From Yponomeuta sedellus (taxonomy: Eukaryota > Arthropoda > Insecta > Lepidoptera > Yponomeutidae): DNA of 64,000 bases. Location: contig OW203734.1 of assembly GCA_934045075.1 (NCBI GenBank), positions 10,427,516 to 10,491,515 of the forward strand, in the 5' to 3' direction. Position numbers and translations under genes: made by a program. Below are positions 54,046-63,770 of this stretch, piece by piece. The notes under the pieces are model-generated. The model was not told where the DNA came from, did not search any database, and saw nothing but the letters and a program-made list of their open reading frames with translations. Numbering within the stretch: position 1 is the stretch's first letter; every line of letters starts with the position of its first letter.

Positions 54046-54730
54046 TCTGTATGTAACTCAAGTAATTAAAGAAAGGGAATATAGATAGGTTATTAATAAT
54101 AATAACACATGACAGAACCACTTGGTCAATACTGGTACCAAAAATAAGATACAGTCTTTTAGCTTTTAGAATATACCTCTGCTACTATCGGATAGAATCA
54201 GATATATTCGTGTAATAGAAATATCGGAACTACTACACTTAATATCGTTTTATACAGAGAAAAGTTTTATACAGAGCAGGAAGTAGTATTACACTCGTGT
54301 GCTTTCGGTGAAAACCGAAGCCTACTCTAGAGCCCGAGGTATATTCTAGAAGCTAACAGACTGTACTCGAGCTATAGTAACCAAGAAACAGGCCACTAAC
54401 ATGGAAATACACCCAGACTCAGGCAATTTGTGCAAATATACGGCTGCCACCAGTGTGAATCGATCCTCCTCATCGTCCTCCGGAATGGTAATTAGACGTA
54501 GTCTAATAAAGCAGTCATTCTCACTTCAATCTTGACATTTTAGTTGAAGAGTCACCCGTAACGTAGTTGGGTAAAGTGAAAACAAGTAAATAATTTTCTC
54601 TTTTTCCCGTTATCTGAGAGGGTGTTTACCTCCACTAAGGTTGGTTGGAAGAGATCTCTCTTAGACATAGGTTCGCCCTTGTAACAAAGTTATGTAATAA
54701 TGTTTCATATTATGTAATGATTTCCAATAA
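54046..54730. other. Intron sequence
   Basis: Nothing recognised in this part of the intron between the first two astacin exons. Confidence 0.4.
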
Positions 54731-54744
54731 ATAATGTATAGTAA

Positions 54745-54905
54745 ATGTTGTGTGGTTCGGGCTCGAATCCCGGCTGGCAACAAAAAAAAAACCCAGGTCT
54801 TGGATGTTTACACGTTTGTGATGTCGTTGTTTCTGGTTCCCACGACACAGGGTATTCTAGTGTGGGGCCAGAAGCAATGTATGTGCTTGTATGTAAATTT
54901 TATGT
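54745..54905 (+). repeat. SINE-C copy with box B-like head
   Basis: GGGCTCGAATCCCGGCTGGC is a tRNA T-arm-like box B. Then 'cgtttgtgatgtcgttgttt' and 'acacagggtattctagtgtgggg' follow the SINE-C body. It ends about 30 bp before the next exon. Confidence 0.5.
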
Positions 54906-54933
54906 TATGTTATGGTCGTTTGCACCTACCCAG

Positions 54934-55124
54934 GCCCGGGGCGTCTCATCAATATGGTCCAAACAGGACTCGAGTACCTGCAGAGCCGCTCGTGCTTGAC
55001 CTTCGTCGAACAAAACCCTATGGAGCTGACGCAGGCGACTAACTACACCTATCTCTTCTTCAGCTACTCCAGCGTGCTAGAGAACTGCTGCCTCGACTTC
55101 TTCCAAAAGGATTTTGGAAGACGG
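54934..55124 (+). CDS. Astacin-like metalloprotease, exon B
   Basis: 191-bp exon after 'tttgcacctacccag'. It reads PGRLINMVQTGLEYLQSRSC, then LTFVEQ..., TYLFFSYSSVLENCCLDFFQ, KDFGRR. In astacins this part is the helix before the first conserved Cys (xxIEExTCIxFVE), then the Cys and Gly-rich strand (CxSxVGxxGGxQ). The Cys of SRSC and NCC fall at those positions. The donor is CGG|GTATTT, weak at +4 and +5, leaving in phase 0. The next exon at 56844 begins in phase 0 and continues QxIxLxxxC, so the junction is supported by the protein. The frame runs on 21 bases into a TAA if not spliced. Confidence 0.75.
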
Positions 55125-56050
55125 GTATTTGGACGGCTTTAACTAATTTAATTAAATCGTATCTGTTTGAAATAGCTTTTCTGTTTATTGCACTATTTTT
55201 GTTTGATAAATTATGTCATGTATACCCACATGTCAATTGCATGTAGTTGTTTAGGTGATATTTATTTGCCAAACACACTTCAAATCGTATTTGGCGGTAA
55301 AAGAGAAAACTATCAATATCGGTAGCTACGATATTGTGCTACGCTAAATAGCTTCTAAGTTTATAGGGAACCAATTCTGGCAACGATAAGAATTCTAAAC
55401 AGTGCGAAACACTACCGACTTTACCTCATTTTATGAACGAAAAAGAAACTATCCGAGTCAATAGATTAGAATATTAGATAGAGTTTAATTTCTTTGAAAA
55501 TGTTTATCATCATTTGATTTGGACGCTTACTGGCAGCGTTAGCTCAATGTATTACGAAGCAGCAAACGGAAAACTGTTGCAAATTCTGTATCTTCTTGTT
55601 CTTTCTTTCTAGTTTCCCACTATTGGAGGTTGGCCGTCAGCTCGACATATTTCCCTTTTCTCTTTTCCAAGCAAAATAGATCTTCGACTGGCTGGCAACT
55701 CTAGTCCTTTCTCTAATGTCATGAAGCCATTATATTGTTTTTCTAACAGTGCGTCTCATCCCCTCAAATTCTCCATAATATATCAGCTAACATTTTGATA
55801 CTACTATGAAAATGTTAGGTCAAATTATATTTGGAAACTAGATCTTAGAACTTTATCGTTTTTATCTCATACTAGCCGCTGACCTCGGAAGTTAATTAAC
55901 ACAACACGATTTCCATACTAATTAGCTTACAGCTTATTCTCAGACCTACCTAAACACAAAATACTGTGACACTAGATTTTGTACGTATCTAATTTTAAAA
56001 AATCTCGCGGTTCACCGATTATATGAATGTTTGTGTGTATACATATATTT
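55125..56050. other. Intron sequence
   Basis: First part of the intron between exon B and exon C; nothing recognised. Confidence 0.4.
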
Positions 56051-56053
56051 AAT

Positions 56054-56327
56054 AGGGTTCTCTGCCTTTTCGCAGAAAAAAAATCGGCCGATTATCATTT
56101 GGCAACTAACGTTTCGAAGAATATTATTTTGCGGAATAATCATTTGCCAACTTTTCTTATATTTTTTTTTATTTCCCAACCGGGCAGTTGCCAACTGTTT
56201 GTTTGGTTTGCTTTTTATAATGACGACTTTCAAAATACCAACTTTTAAGTAGCATTATGTTTTACTTAGCGTACATAATATTTATTCAGTCGGCCGAATT
56301 TTTTTCTGCAAAAAGGCAGAGAACCCT
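56054..56327. mobile_element. 274-bp MITE with 38-bp inverted ends
   Basis: AGGGTTCTCTGCCTTTTCGC + AGAAAAAAAATCGGCCGA at 56054-56091 and its reverse complement at 56290-56327 with two mismatches. A related but diverged set of sub-repeats ('cgtttc', 'ttggcaaatgataatcagc', 'gcgaaaaggcagg') follows at 56640-56755, so a second, worn copy or a longer element may surround it. No target duplication found. Confidence 0.7.
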
Positions 56328-56843
56328 CCGTCTTACATGTTCAACCTAACACGCTCCTTCGCGCTCCGCTACGCTACGCGCTTCGTCGCACCTATATTTT
56401 TGTTGTCGCAGATTGAGTCTCGTCGGCCACCCCTCTAGCCAATCCCAGTAATATTTTTCTAAATAAAAATGCATGTAAACATTGTTTTTTATCATTATAT
56501 CAATGTACGAAAAGGGAACTATTACACTGACGAAAAGTTATTCGTCTAATAGTTGTTTGGCCTAGTAAAAGACTTGACAAATAATAAATACCCAAAACGT
56601 TTTGTGTCATTATAATAATCAGCTTAACAATAATCCTACGAAATGAAACGTTGCCATACAAAAATTTGTAAATCGTTTGTTGTCAAAGTGAAAAATATGT
56701 GAAACGTTGGTTGGCAAATGATAATCAGCGTAACAATTGCGAAAAGGCAGGATACCATTTAATAGGTCTAAAAACTGAAAATGGTAAAACAACGTTCGCG
56801 GTCTTCAACTAGTTAAAAAATAAATACCTATTATTTTTCGCAG

Positions 56844-57023
56844 TTAGTGCTGATAACGCCTCGCTGCTCGCTCCCGGGCGAGGTGGCGCATGCGACGCTT
56901 CACGGCCTTGGGATGAAGCACCGAATTCATGCCAGCTTCGACGAGAACCGGGTGCGTCGCATGCTATTCGCCAGACCCTGCGACGGTCTCGACGTCAAAA
57001 AAAAGAAATTCGACCACAGATAA
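56844..57023 (+). CDS. Astacin-like metalloprotease, exon C (zinc site, catalytic Glu lost)
   Basis: Terminal 60-codon exon after 'ttatttttcgcag'. It reads LVLITPRCSLPGEVAHATLH, then GLGMKHRIHASFDENRVRRM, and ends VKKKKFDHR with TAA. The astacin signature is HExxHxxGxxHExxRxDR. Here all three zinc-binding His and the Gly are present (HATLHGLGMKH), but the Glu that activates water is Ala. The residue after the third His is Arg, not Glu. Family knowledge says such a change abolishes peptidase activity, so the product would be a pseudoenzyme, if made. The frame ends roughly where astacins continue for another 80-100 residues to the Met-turn (SxMHY). Either the gene is truncated, or a further exon is spliced from an upstream donor that I cannot see. 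The exon is GC-rich against an AT-rich background. Confidence 0.8.
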   Translation, partial: LVLITPRCSLPGEVAHATLHGLGMKHRIHASFDENRVRRMLFARPCDGLDVKKKKFDHR

Positions 57024-57130
57024 TTTGTACTTTTCAGCAAGAATTTTCAGTGTCTTAATTAAAGTGCATAATCTTGTTTACAAATGGTCGATTCCACTTA
57101 ACCACTCTTGAGTGGGAATTAAAATAGGGT
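57024..57130. other. Sequence after exon C, start of the tandem spacer
   Basis: 'ttccactt', 'gggaattaaaatagggtttgataaatcctgat' here recurs, diverged, at 57580-57640 and (across the Jockey insertion) at 57825-57843 plus 62493-62540. It is the spacer of the tandem exon array. Confidence 0.5.
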
Positions 57131-57290
57131 TTGATAAATCCTGATAAAGAAATAAAGTTTCGCTCGGACTCGGGATGAAGCACCCGAGGCACGCCAGCTT
57201 GACAAGAACCGAATGCGGCGCAAGCTATTCGTCAGACCCTGCGACAGTATCGACGTCAAGAAGAAAAATTTCGGCTACAGATAATTTGTA
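57131..57290 (+). pseudogene. Second copy of the exon C end
   Basis: Homologous to 56900-57023: the frame reads GLGMKHPRHAS, then (after loss of one base) DKNRMRRKLFVRPCDSIDVK, KKNFGYR and TAA. The first half of the exon, with the acceptor, the Cys and the first zinc His, is missing. One frameshift in the Ser-Phe-Asp region. Changes against exon C are often synonymous or conservative, which hints that the copy was once coding. Confidence 0.65.
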
Positions 57291-57344
57291 GCTTTTAGAA
57301 ATGATTTTCAGTCTCTGATTAAAGTCTAACAGTTTTACTACAAA

Positions 57345-57575
57345 AAAATTAGACAGATGTTGAGCAAGTGTTCTCAAATATGTTTATCACAATACAAGCA
57401 TATTTAAGCTATGTTTGTTAAACAAGAGTTTTCCAGTGTTTAAATATAGACCATGTCGATGCCGTATCTGGGTCTTACTCATCATAAAACACAGTATTGT
57501 ATTAAACATATTATGAAACACTTGATCAACACATTTTTAAATTTTTTGTTGTAAGACGGCATCAGTTTTTTTATA
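57345..57575. other. AT-rich insertion between exon copies
   Basis: Present between copies two and three but not between the others. No ends or family recognised. Confidence 0.4.
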
Positions 57576-57629
57576 AACAGTGGAGTTCACTGAAACACCC
57601 TTCAATTGAACATAAAACAGTTTTTAAAT

Positions 57630-57780
57630 CAATCCTGATAATGAAGTAAAGTCCCGCATAGGCTCGGGTTGAGACACTCGAGTCACGTCAGCTTCGACGA
57701 GAAGCGTCGCATGCTATTCGCCGGACCCTGCGACGGTATTGACGTCAAGAATGAGAACTACGACATATAGTCATATAGAC
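57630..57780 (+). pseudogene. Third copy of the exon C end
   Basis: Reads RLGLRHSSHVSFDEKRRMLF then AGPCDGIDVKNENYDI and TAG. Compared with exon C it lacks two codons in frame (Arg-Val) and keeps an open frame to its own stop. It too lacks the 5' half. About 230 bp of extra AT-rich sequence (57345-57575) separates it from the second copy beyond the normal spacing. Confidence 0.65.
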
Positions 57781-58210
57781 CACAGATTGCAGTGTTAAAT
57801 TCTATAAGTCCTGTTTATAAAAGTTTGATTCCACTGAAACACTGTCAGCGTCGAGAGTGTCGAGCGTTGTCAAAAACGTCAAGTGGGCGACAGTGCGCTC
57901 TCGATTTTATTTAAAATTCCAGTGCTAATCAGCATATATGCATAAGAAACCTAGATAAAAGTGTTTGTGAAGTGCTTATGTGCCAGTGCAAGTGTTATCT
58001 GAGTGAAAGTCTAGATAAATCCTCAGTTATGATGATGCAAGAACACTAAAGCACCCAAAAACTTTTTCTTCACCCACCCTCATTAAAAAACTATCACCTA
58101 TCCTCAATACAACTGTCGTAAAATATTACGATTGCGTTCCAAACTCAATGCTGCAGATTACGGTCACAATGACATTTGATTTCCATGCAGTGTTGCCAGT
58201 GTAGGAAAAT

Positions 58211-59596
58211 ATGTCAAAAATTGTAGACTCTCAATCTTCCGACCTCCATCATGATGATCCATCTCACAAAACAAAAATTGTCAACTGTGACTTCGAACCC
58301 GAAGGCGAAGTACAACCACTAAATCCACAACCAAGAATGATCCAACAAGTATTTCATAGAGGTTTGTTTACATCCAAAACTCGAACAAACTTGGAAAACA
58401 ACATGAGTAGTAAAGAAAAGCCACAAGTACCCACAACCTCTAACTCTTGGCAACACGACCAAGTACCTACCCCTAAGCGCAAGAGAACCGAACCTAGTCC
58501 AGACAAGATAAATGCTGCCAAGCAAACACTAACCTATTCAGTTCCTGTTTCAAATCGTTTTGATTATCTACAAAGTGAAGACAGCGAAGAACCAACAACA
58601 CAAAGCAAAGACCAAATTCAGTTTACTCCCAAGCCTGAGCCAATCTTCGTGACCGGAGTTCAAGATGTGTCACAACTAAAAGGAGCCCTCGCACAAATTG
58701 TTCCTGATACAAGTAAATACCTGTTGACTACATTACGGTCAGGCCACATTGTCAAAATCATCCCTTCTGACGTGGAAACTTACAAAGCTATCAGAGAAAG
58801 TTTTTTGTCTTCAAACATCAGCCATTACACTTACCAATTGAAACATGAACGGGCCTTTAGAGTGGTTATCAGAGGCATCCACGCATCCAAAGATGTGAAC
58901 TTGATTAGAGCCAACCTGGAATCTCATGGACATAAGGTGCGATCAATAACAAACGCTCTCCACAGGCAATCTAAAGCGCCTCTTCCTCTGTACTATGTTA
59001 ATCTCGAGCCAAACTCTAATAACAAGGAGGTGTATAAAATCAAGCACTTAAATAATATGATTGTTACTATAGAAGCTCCATACAAAAAAAAAGAGGTAAT
59101 ACAGTGCAAGAGATGCCAACGCTTTGGCCACTCAAAGAACCAATGCAATAGAATATTCCGCTGCGTAAAGTGCGGCATGGACCACCCCACAAATACATGC
59201 ACCAAGTCAGCTGAAACTGAGGCCACTTGTGTGAACTGTGAAGGAAACCATCCTGCCAATTACAAGGGCTGTACAAAATACAAAGAATACAAGAACCAGA
59301 TTTTTAACAAAAACAAAAATAAAGCTACACCCGTATATCCAACAAACAATCATCTCAAAGAAGACATTCCAGAGCCAAAATCGCAGATTAAGTATACCGG
59401 CCGACAGAGTTATGCGAATGTAGTAAAAAAAACGAAATACAAGCACCAACTGGTATTGGCGATGAAAATAACCTCCAGATCATGAATATAATCGACAAGG
59501 TTCGCAAGGTTTGAACAAACAATAGAGCGCATGTTAGACAAAGTAATAGATCGAGTAAATGATCTAGTCACAGCCAGCGTCCATAAAACAAAATGA
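58211..59596 (+). pseudogene. Jockey-like ORF1 (gag, zinc knuckles)
   Basis: Nucleic-acid-binding protein of the element. N-terminal 130 residues are Ser/Thr/Pro-rich. Residues about 150-290 contain the region that precedes the knuckles in Jockey gags (FRVVIRGIHASKDVNLIRAN, LESHGHKVRSITN). Three CCHC knuckles follow from residue 299: CKRCQRFGHSKNQC, CVKCGMDHPTNTC, CVNCEGNHPANYKGC. The open frame stops at 59485, but similarity goes on: the frame shifts by one near 59435 (APTGIGDENNLQIM...) and shifts back near 59510 (FEQTIERMLDKVIDRVNDLV), to end at the TGA at 59594-59596. That TGA overlaps the ORF2 start as ATGA. Two compensating small indels near the C terminus explain this. Confidence 0.85.
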
Positions 59597-60321
59597 TTAA
59601 TTCCATTCGCGTGGCAGAATGGAACGCCAACGGCTTGTCTGAAAGAAGGCAAGAATTAGAACAATTTATTATCGAATACAATATTGACATAATACTGATA
59701 GCTGAAACGAGGTACACTAGCAAAAGTTTCCTTAAGGTACCAAGATACTCAACATACCTCACCAACCATCCGTCAGGGAATAGTCACGGCGGTACGGCGA
59801 TCCTCATAAAAACTAAATACAAACACTACGAAACTGAGAAACACGAGAAAGAGTACCTCCAAGCAACTAGCATAGTTGTCACAACAAAAGAAAGCCCGAT
59901 ATCCTTCTCGGCTATATACTGGCCCCCAAAACATAAGATTAGTAAATGCGATTTTGATAAGTACTTCGCTACTCTGGGATCGAGGTATGTAACAGGAGGA
60001 GATTGGAACGCCCAACATCTGTATTGGGGCTCTAGAATGATTCTCCACAGAGGTAGACAATTATACGACTCAATAGTCGAAAACAATTTGACTTGTGTTT
60101 CCACTGGAAAACCAACCTACTGTCCAACTGACGCAAATAAAGTGCCCGATCTCTTGGACTTTTTTATTACAAAGGGATTTGCATATCGACATCTTCTAGC
60201 TGAATCTATTACAGATTTATCGTCTGACCACTCACCTATAATACTCACAGTTAGTGAAACTCTGATTGTTAACTCACCGAGACCCTTTCTGACAAATGAA
60301 TATACTGATTGGGAGATTTAA
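59593..60321 (+). pseudogene. Jockey-like ORF2 part 1: endonuclease
   Basis: All AP-endonuclease motifs are present: AEWNANGL, IAETRY, YWPP, GDWNAQH, VPDLLDFF, SDHSPI. It starts MINSIRVAEWNANGL right at the ORF1 stop. The frame ends at 60319 where 'aagatccaagatcctaataagatccaag' (60331-60360) looks like a small local duplication, after which the polymerase resumes in the frame of 60366. Confidence 0.85.
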
Positions 60322-60365
60322 TCTAATCTCCCAAGATCCAAGATCCTAATAAGATCCAAGAAAAT

Positions 60366-62325
60366 ATGGAAAGAAATATAGAGCTTAACATAAGACTTAA
60401 AACACAAAATGACATAGAAGCAGCCATCGAACACATCAACCGAACCGTAGTATCTGCATGCACTACCTCTACACCAACAAACATCACCGGTGGAAGCTAC
60501 AAGAAAGATGCGCTTAAGCAACAACCACATTACATTAGGAAGAAAATTACAGAAAGGCGACAGCTACGAACACTATGGCACCAAACACGACATCCTGGGG
60601 ACAAAACCAAGTTCAATCGAGCCTCTCGACAGCTCACAGCATTGATTAACAGTCTTAAAGATTCTAATATTCAAAATTATCTGTCCAAACTTGACAACAG
60701 TAACATTGGAAAAGACTCATTGTGGAATGCGACAAAATCAATGAAACAACCAACCAGATCAGTGCCACCATTAAGAAACCAGACTGGAGGATGGGCTAGA
60801 AGTGATGATAAAAAAGCTAAATTATTCGCGGAAAATCTATCTCATGTTTTCACTCCATTCCCCGCAGAAGACGAAGATTCAAAGGAAGAAGAAGACTTCA
60901 TAAAACAACAATTAAGCTCCCCATATCAAATGTCGCTTCCAATTAGATCCTCATCACCAGCTGAAATTCGAAGAGTACTTATGTCGCTACAAACAAAAAA
61001 ATCTCCTGGATACGATCAAATCACGCCTCAGATTCTAAAAAGGATGCCAAGGAAAGCAGTGGTGCTTCTTACCCTAATCATTAACGCAATATTCAGAACG
61101 GGACACTACCCAGGTCAATGGAAAATTGCACAAATCATAATGATAGCGAAGCACGGCAAACCAGTGCACGAAACGACATCTTATCGACCAATCAGCCTCT
61201 TGCCAATTCTGTCAAAAGTTTTTGAAAAAGTCCTGATTGCACGAATAAAACCACATCTTAGTGAAATAGTGCCCAATCATCAGTTTGGTTTTCGCGAAAA
61301 ACATGCAACAGTTGAGCAGGTACATAGACTGGTCAACGAAATTTCAACTGCCCTAGACAAAAGCTATATTGTTCTGCCGCTTTTCTTGACATAACTCAGG
61401 CGTTTGACAAAGTGTGGTATGATGGGCTCAAGTACAAACTGAAGAATTTGCTCCCCCACACTATATTTACTGTTTTGGACTCTTACTTGACAGAAAGATG
61501 CTTTCAAGTGAGACACGGTGATGAACTATCAAACCTCTATCCAATTCACTCAGGAATTCCACAAGTAGTGTACTGGGACCGATTCTCTACATTATCTACA
61601 CATCTGACCTCCCAACAACAGAACACACTACTATAGGAACATTCGCTGACGACACTGCATTTATGTCCAGCCATAGCAGCCCAGAAATTGCGTCAGCGCG
61701 GCTCCAAAAAGCACTAAATGCCATGGAGAACTGGTGTAAAAAATGGCGAATAAAGGCGAATGAGTCCAAATCCGTGCATGTCACCTTTACACTAAGGAAG
61801 GCAACTTTCCCTCCTGTCAACCTAAATTGAAAGCCAATCCCACAAGCAAAAGAAGCCAAATACCTCGGAATACACTTGGATCGGCGGCTCACTTGGTGGA
61901 AACACATCTGGACTAAACGAAAGCAGCTTGACATGAAGATCCGCTCAATGTACTGGCTCCTAGGACGCAAGTCACAACTTTCAAGAGAGTGCAAAATTAC
62001 GATCTACAAAGCTATAATAAAACCAATATGGACTTACGGCATTCAACTCTGGGGCACAGCTTCGAAATCAAACAATGATATCTTGGAACGCTTTCAAACC
62101 AAAACACTCAGATCCATCTTGAAAATACCGTGGTACATTTCAAACAAACTTATGTATTGGGACATTAATTTTCCAACTGTAGATCAGGAAATCAGGGAGT
62201 ACAGTGAACGCTATCAGGAGCGCTTAAAGTGCCACCCTAACGTACTGGCTACTCGCCTCGTTACAGACAGAAACCAGGGTTACTCCCGGCTGCGTAGGAT
62301 AAATATACTGGATCTAAATTATTAA
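60366..62325 (+). pseudogene. Jockey-like ORF2 part 2: reverse transcriptase
   Basis: Fingers and palm: KSPGYDQITPQILKRMP, GHYPGQWKIAQIIMIAKHGK, SYRPISLLPILSKVFEKV, HQFGFREKHATVEQVHRL. Frameshift near 61390, just before TQAFDKVWYDGL (first catalytic Asp). Then HSGIPQ, where one base is missing at about 61573 in what should be GSVLGP. Then FADD at 61642-61653. An in-frame TGA lies at 61828. The C-terminal end (YLGIHLDRRLTWWKHI, RSMYWLLGRKSQLSRECK, WTYGIQLWGTAS) is open to 62325. Four lesions in all; otherwise well kept. Confidence 0.85.
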
Positions 62326-62481
62326 AGAAAGAGGATGGAGGTCGATGGATCTCGCTCTGCTAGTTCTTAAATTAACGCAACGACATTTAGAACGAATCAC
62401 CAGAGTTACTTATTGTAGTCATAACTACAGATTGTAATGGAGCTGACAAGAGAAAATAGAAAAAAAAAAAAGAAAAAAAAA
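62326..62481 (+). mobile_element. Jockey-like 3' UTR and A-rich tail
   Basis: About 130 bp UTR, then 'aaaaaaaaaaaagaaaaaaaaa', ending at the target duplication. Confidence 0.75.
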
Positions 62482-62492
62482 ACTGAAACACT

Positions 62493-62590
62493 CCTAATTG
62501 GAATTAATTAAAATAGGGTTTAAAGAAATCCCGAAGAAGTGAAGTCTCGCGTGGCCTTGGGCTGAGAGATGCGAGTCTCGAGTGACGCTG
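62493..62590 (+). pseudogene. Fourth, partial copy of the exon C region
   Basis: 'taattaaaatagggtttaaagaaatcccg', 'gaagtgaagtctcgc', 'ggccttgggctgagagatgc' follow the spacer and start of copies two and three. The copy stops after about 50 bp of exon similarity and contains a stop codon. Confidence 0.5.
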
Positions 62591-63404
62591 TTTCTGTAAT
62601 TTTGTTCTAAAAAACTACGTATTTTGGACAAGACTTTTTATACGACAAAATACATCCCAATACGAAACGTATCGAGATTGAGCAGCAATTCGCATAATGA
62701 CGAGATAATGACAAACGACATGCCAGATTTCAATGACACTTAACCAATTATTTAAAGGGCACAAATTAACGGTGGTTTGTGCTTCCAACTGAGAATACAA
62801 AATCACAAATAAATTAGAGACTATTCAAGAAATTAGAAACTATTCAAAAGGCTATAAATTGTTTTTGAATCCAATTATAAGCACGATCGAACTTCAATAT
62901 TTCCTCTATTTACAGGATAATAATACATTTGTATTAGAAAAGTCTCAATGCAATTCGGCTCGTTTATAAATAAAAACTCTACCACATTTGTACGGGAATC
63001 AACTCGAGAGACGACCTTTTAAGCGGTTATTCGTGATTGTAGGACAAACATCGAAACCTAGAAACATTCAAATTTGTATCTTAAGTGGCTTGACGAGTGC
63101 TCCAACTATGAGGGAACACCACGCATCATATTGGCCATTGCATCTACGTAATGAGATGATTTATACAGCGTACAGAGGCACCTTCACTCACACTAGGTGC
63201 GTGAAGGGACCACTCGGACGCTGCAGTGCCTAAGACATTGTTTTTTAAGGAACATACCTCGAGATACTATACCACGAGAATATATTGGAGTATTATTCAC
63301 ATCATAATAAAATACACACAAAAAAAGGACAATAACATATTTTGTTTGAGATTATATAGGTGTGTAAATTCGAAAAATTATGCTTATTTAATACTAAGAA
63401 TCTT
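62591..63404. other. Non-coding stretch
   Basis: No gene recognised. An 81-codon frame at 62988-63233 has no motif. No Met-turn exon of the astacin-like gene was found here by eye. Confidence 0.4.
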
Positions 63405-63770
63405 ACACTATTTTTATTTTTAATGCACTAACCCGTGCTAAGGACAATTTTAAAAACCTATTTAGAGGCTAAAAATTCCACCCATGCCGAGGCTTCGAAC
63501 CCGCGACCTCTGGCTATCCGTGCCAGCGCTCTATCCAACTGAGCCAATGGGCGACGGCATCAGTGAAATTTCGAACCTCTTTACACTATTCTCTGTATTA
63601 CGTACAGGCAGCGACATCTGGCGGAAGTAGATTGCATCACTTACAGCCCCGACTGCCTACTTTGCAGGTAGGTTTTTACATCGGAATGATATCGCTGTAC
63701 CCACATGATTATACTATTTTTTTTATTTTTAATGCACTAACCCGTGCTAAGGACAATTCTAAAAATCTTT
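63405..63770 (-). repeat. tRNA-like 308-bp family, single 1.2-unit copy
   Basis: One unit bounded by 'taatgcactaacccgtgctaaggacaatt' at 63421 and again at 63730, spacing 309 bp, with a further 20-30 bp of the next unit. tRNA-like segment at 63480-63552. Confidence 0.75.

Larger units (their letters stand above)
57844..62481 (+). mobile_element. Jockey-like LINE, complete length, mutated
   Basis: 4,638 bp flanked by ACTGAAACACT at 57833-57843 and 62482-62492 (11-bp target duplication). 5' UTR about 367 bp beginning GTCAGCGTCGAGAG, ORF1 (gag with CCHC knuckles), ORF2 (endonuclease plus reverse transcriptase, FADD), a short 3' UTR and an A-rich tail ending at 62481. These are Jockey-clade features. 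The full length with its 5' end is unusual for a LINE insertion. Both ORFs carry inactivating changes. It lies in the tandem array of astacin exon copies, downstream of exon C and in the same orientation. Confidence 0.9.

Noticed and set aside
56012..56252. Three 73-codon frames
   Set aside because: They lie in a MITE with 38-bp inverted ends and overlap on both strands.
58319..60530. Minus-strand frames opposite the Jockey-like element
   Set aside because: Antisense shadows of ORF1 and ORF2, without motifs.
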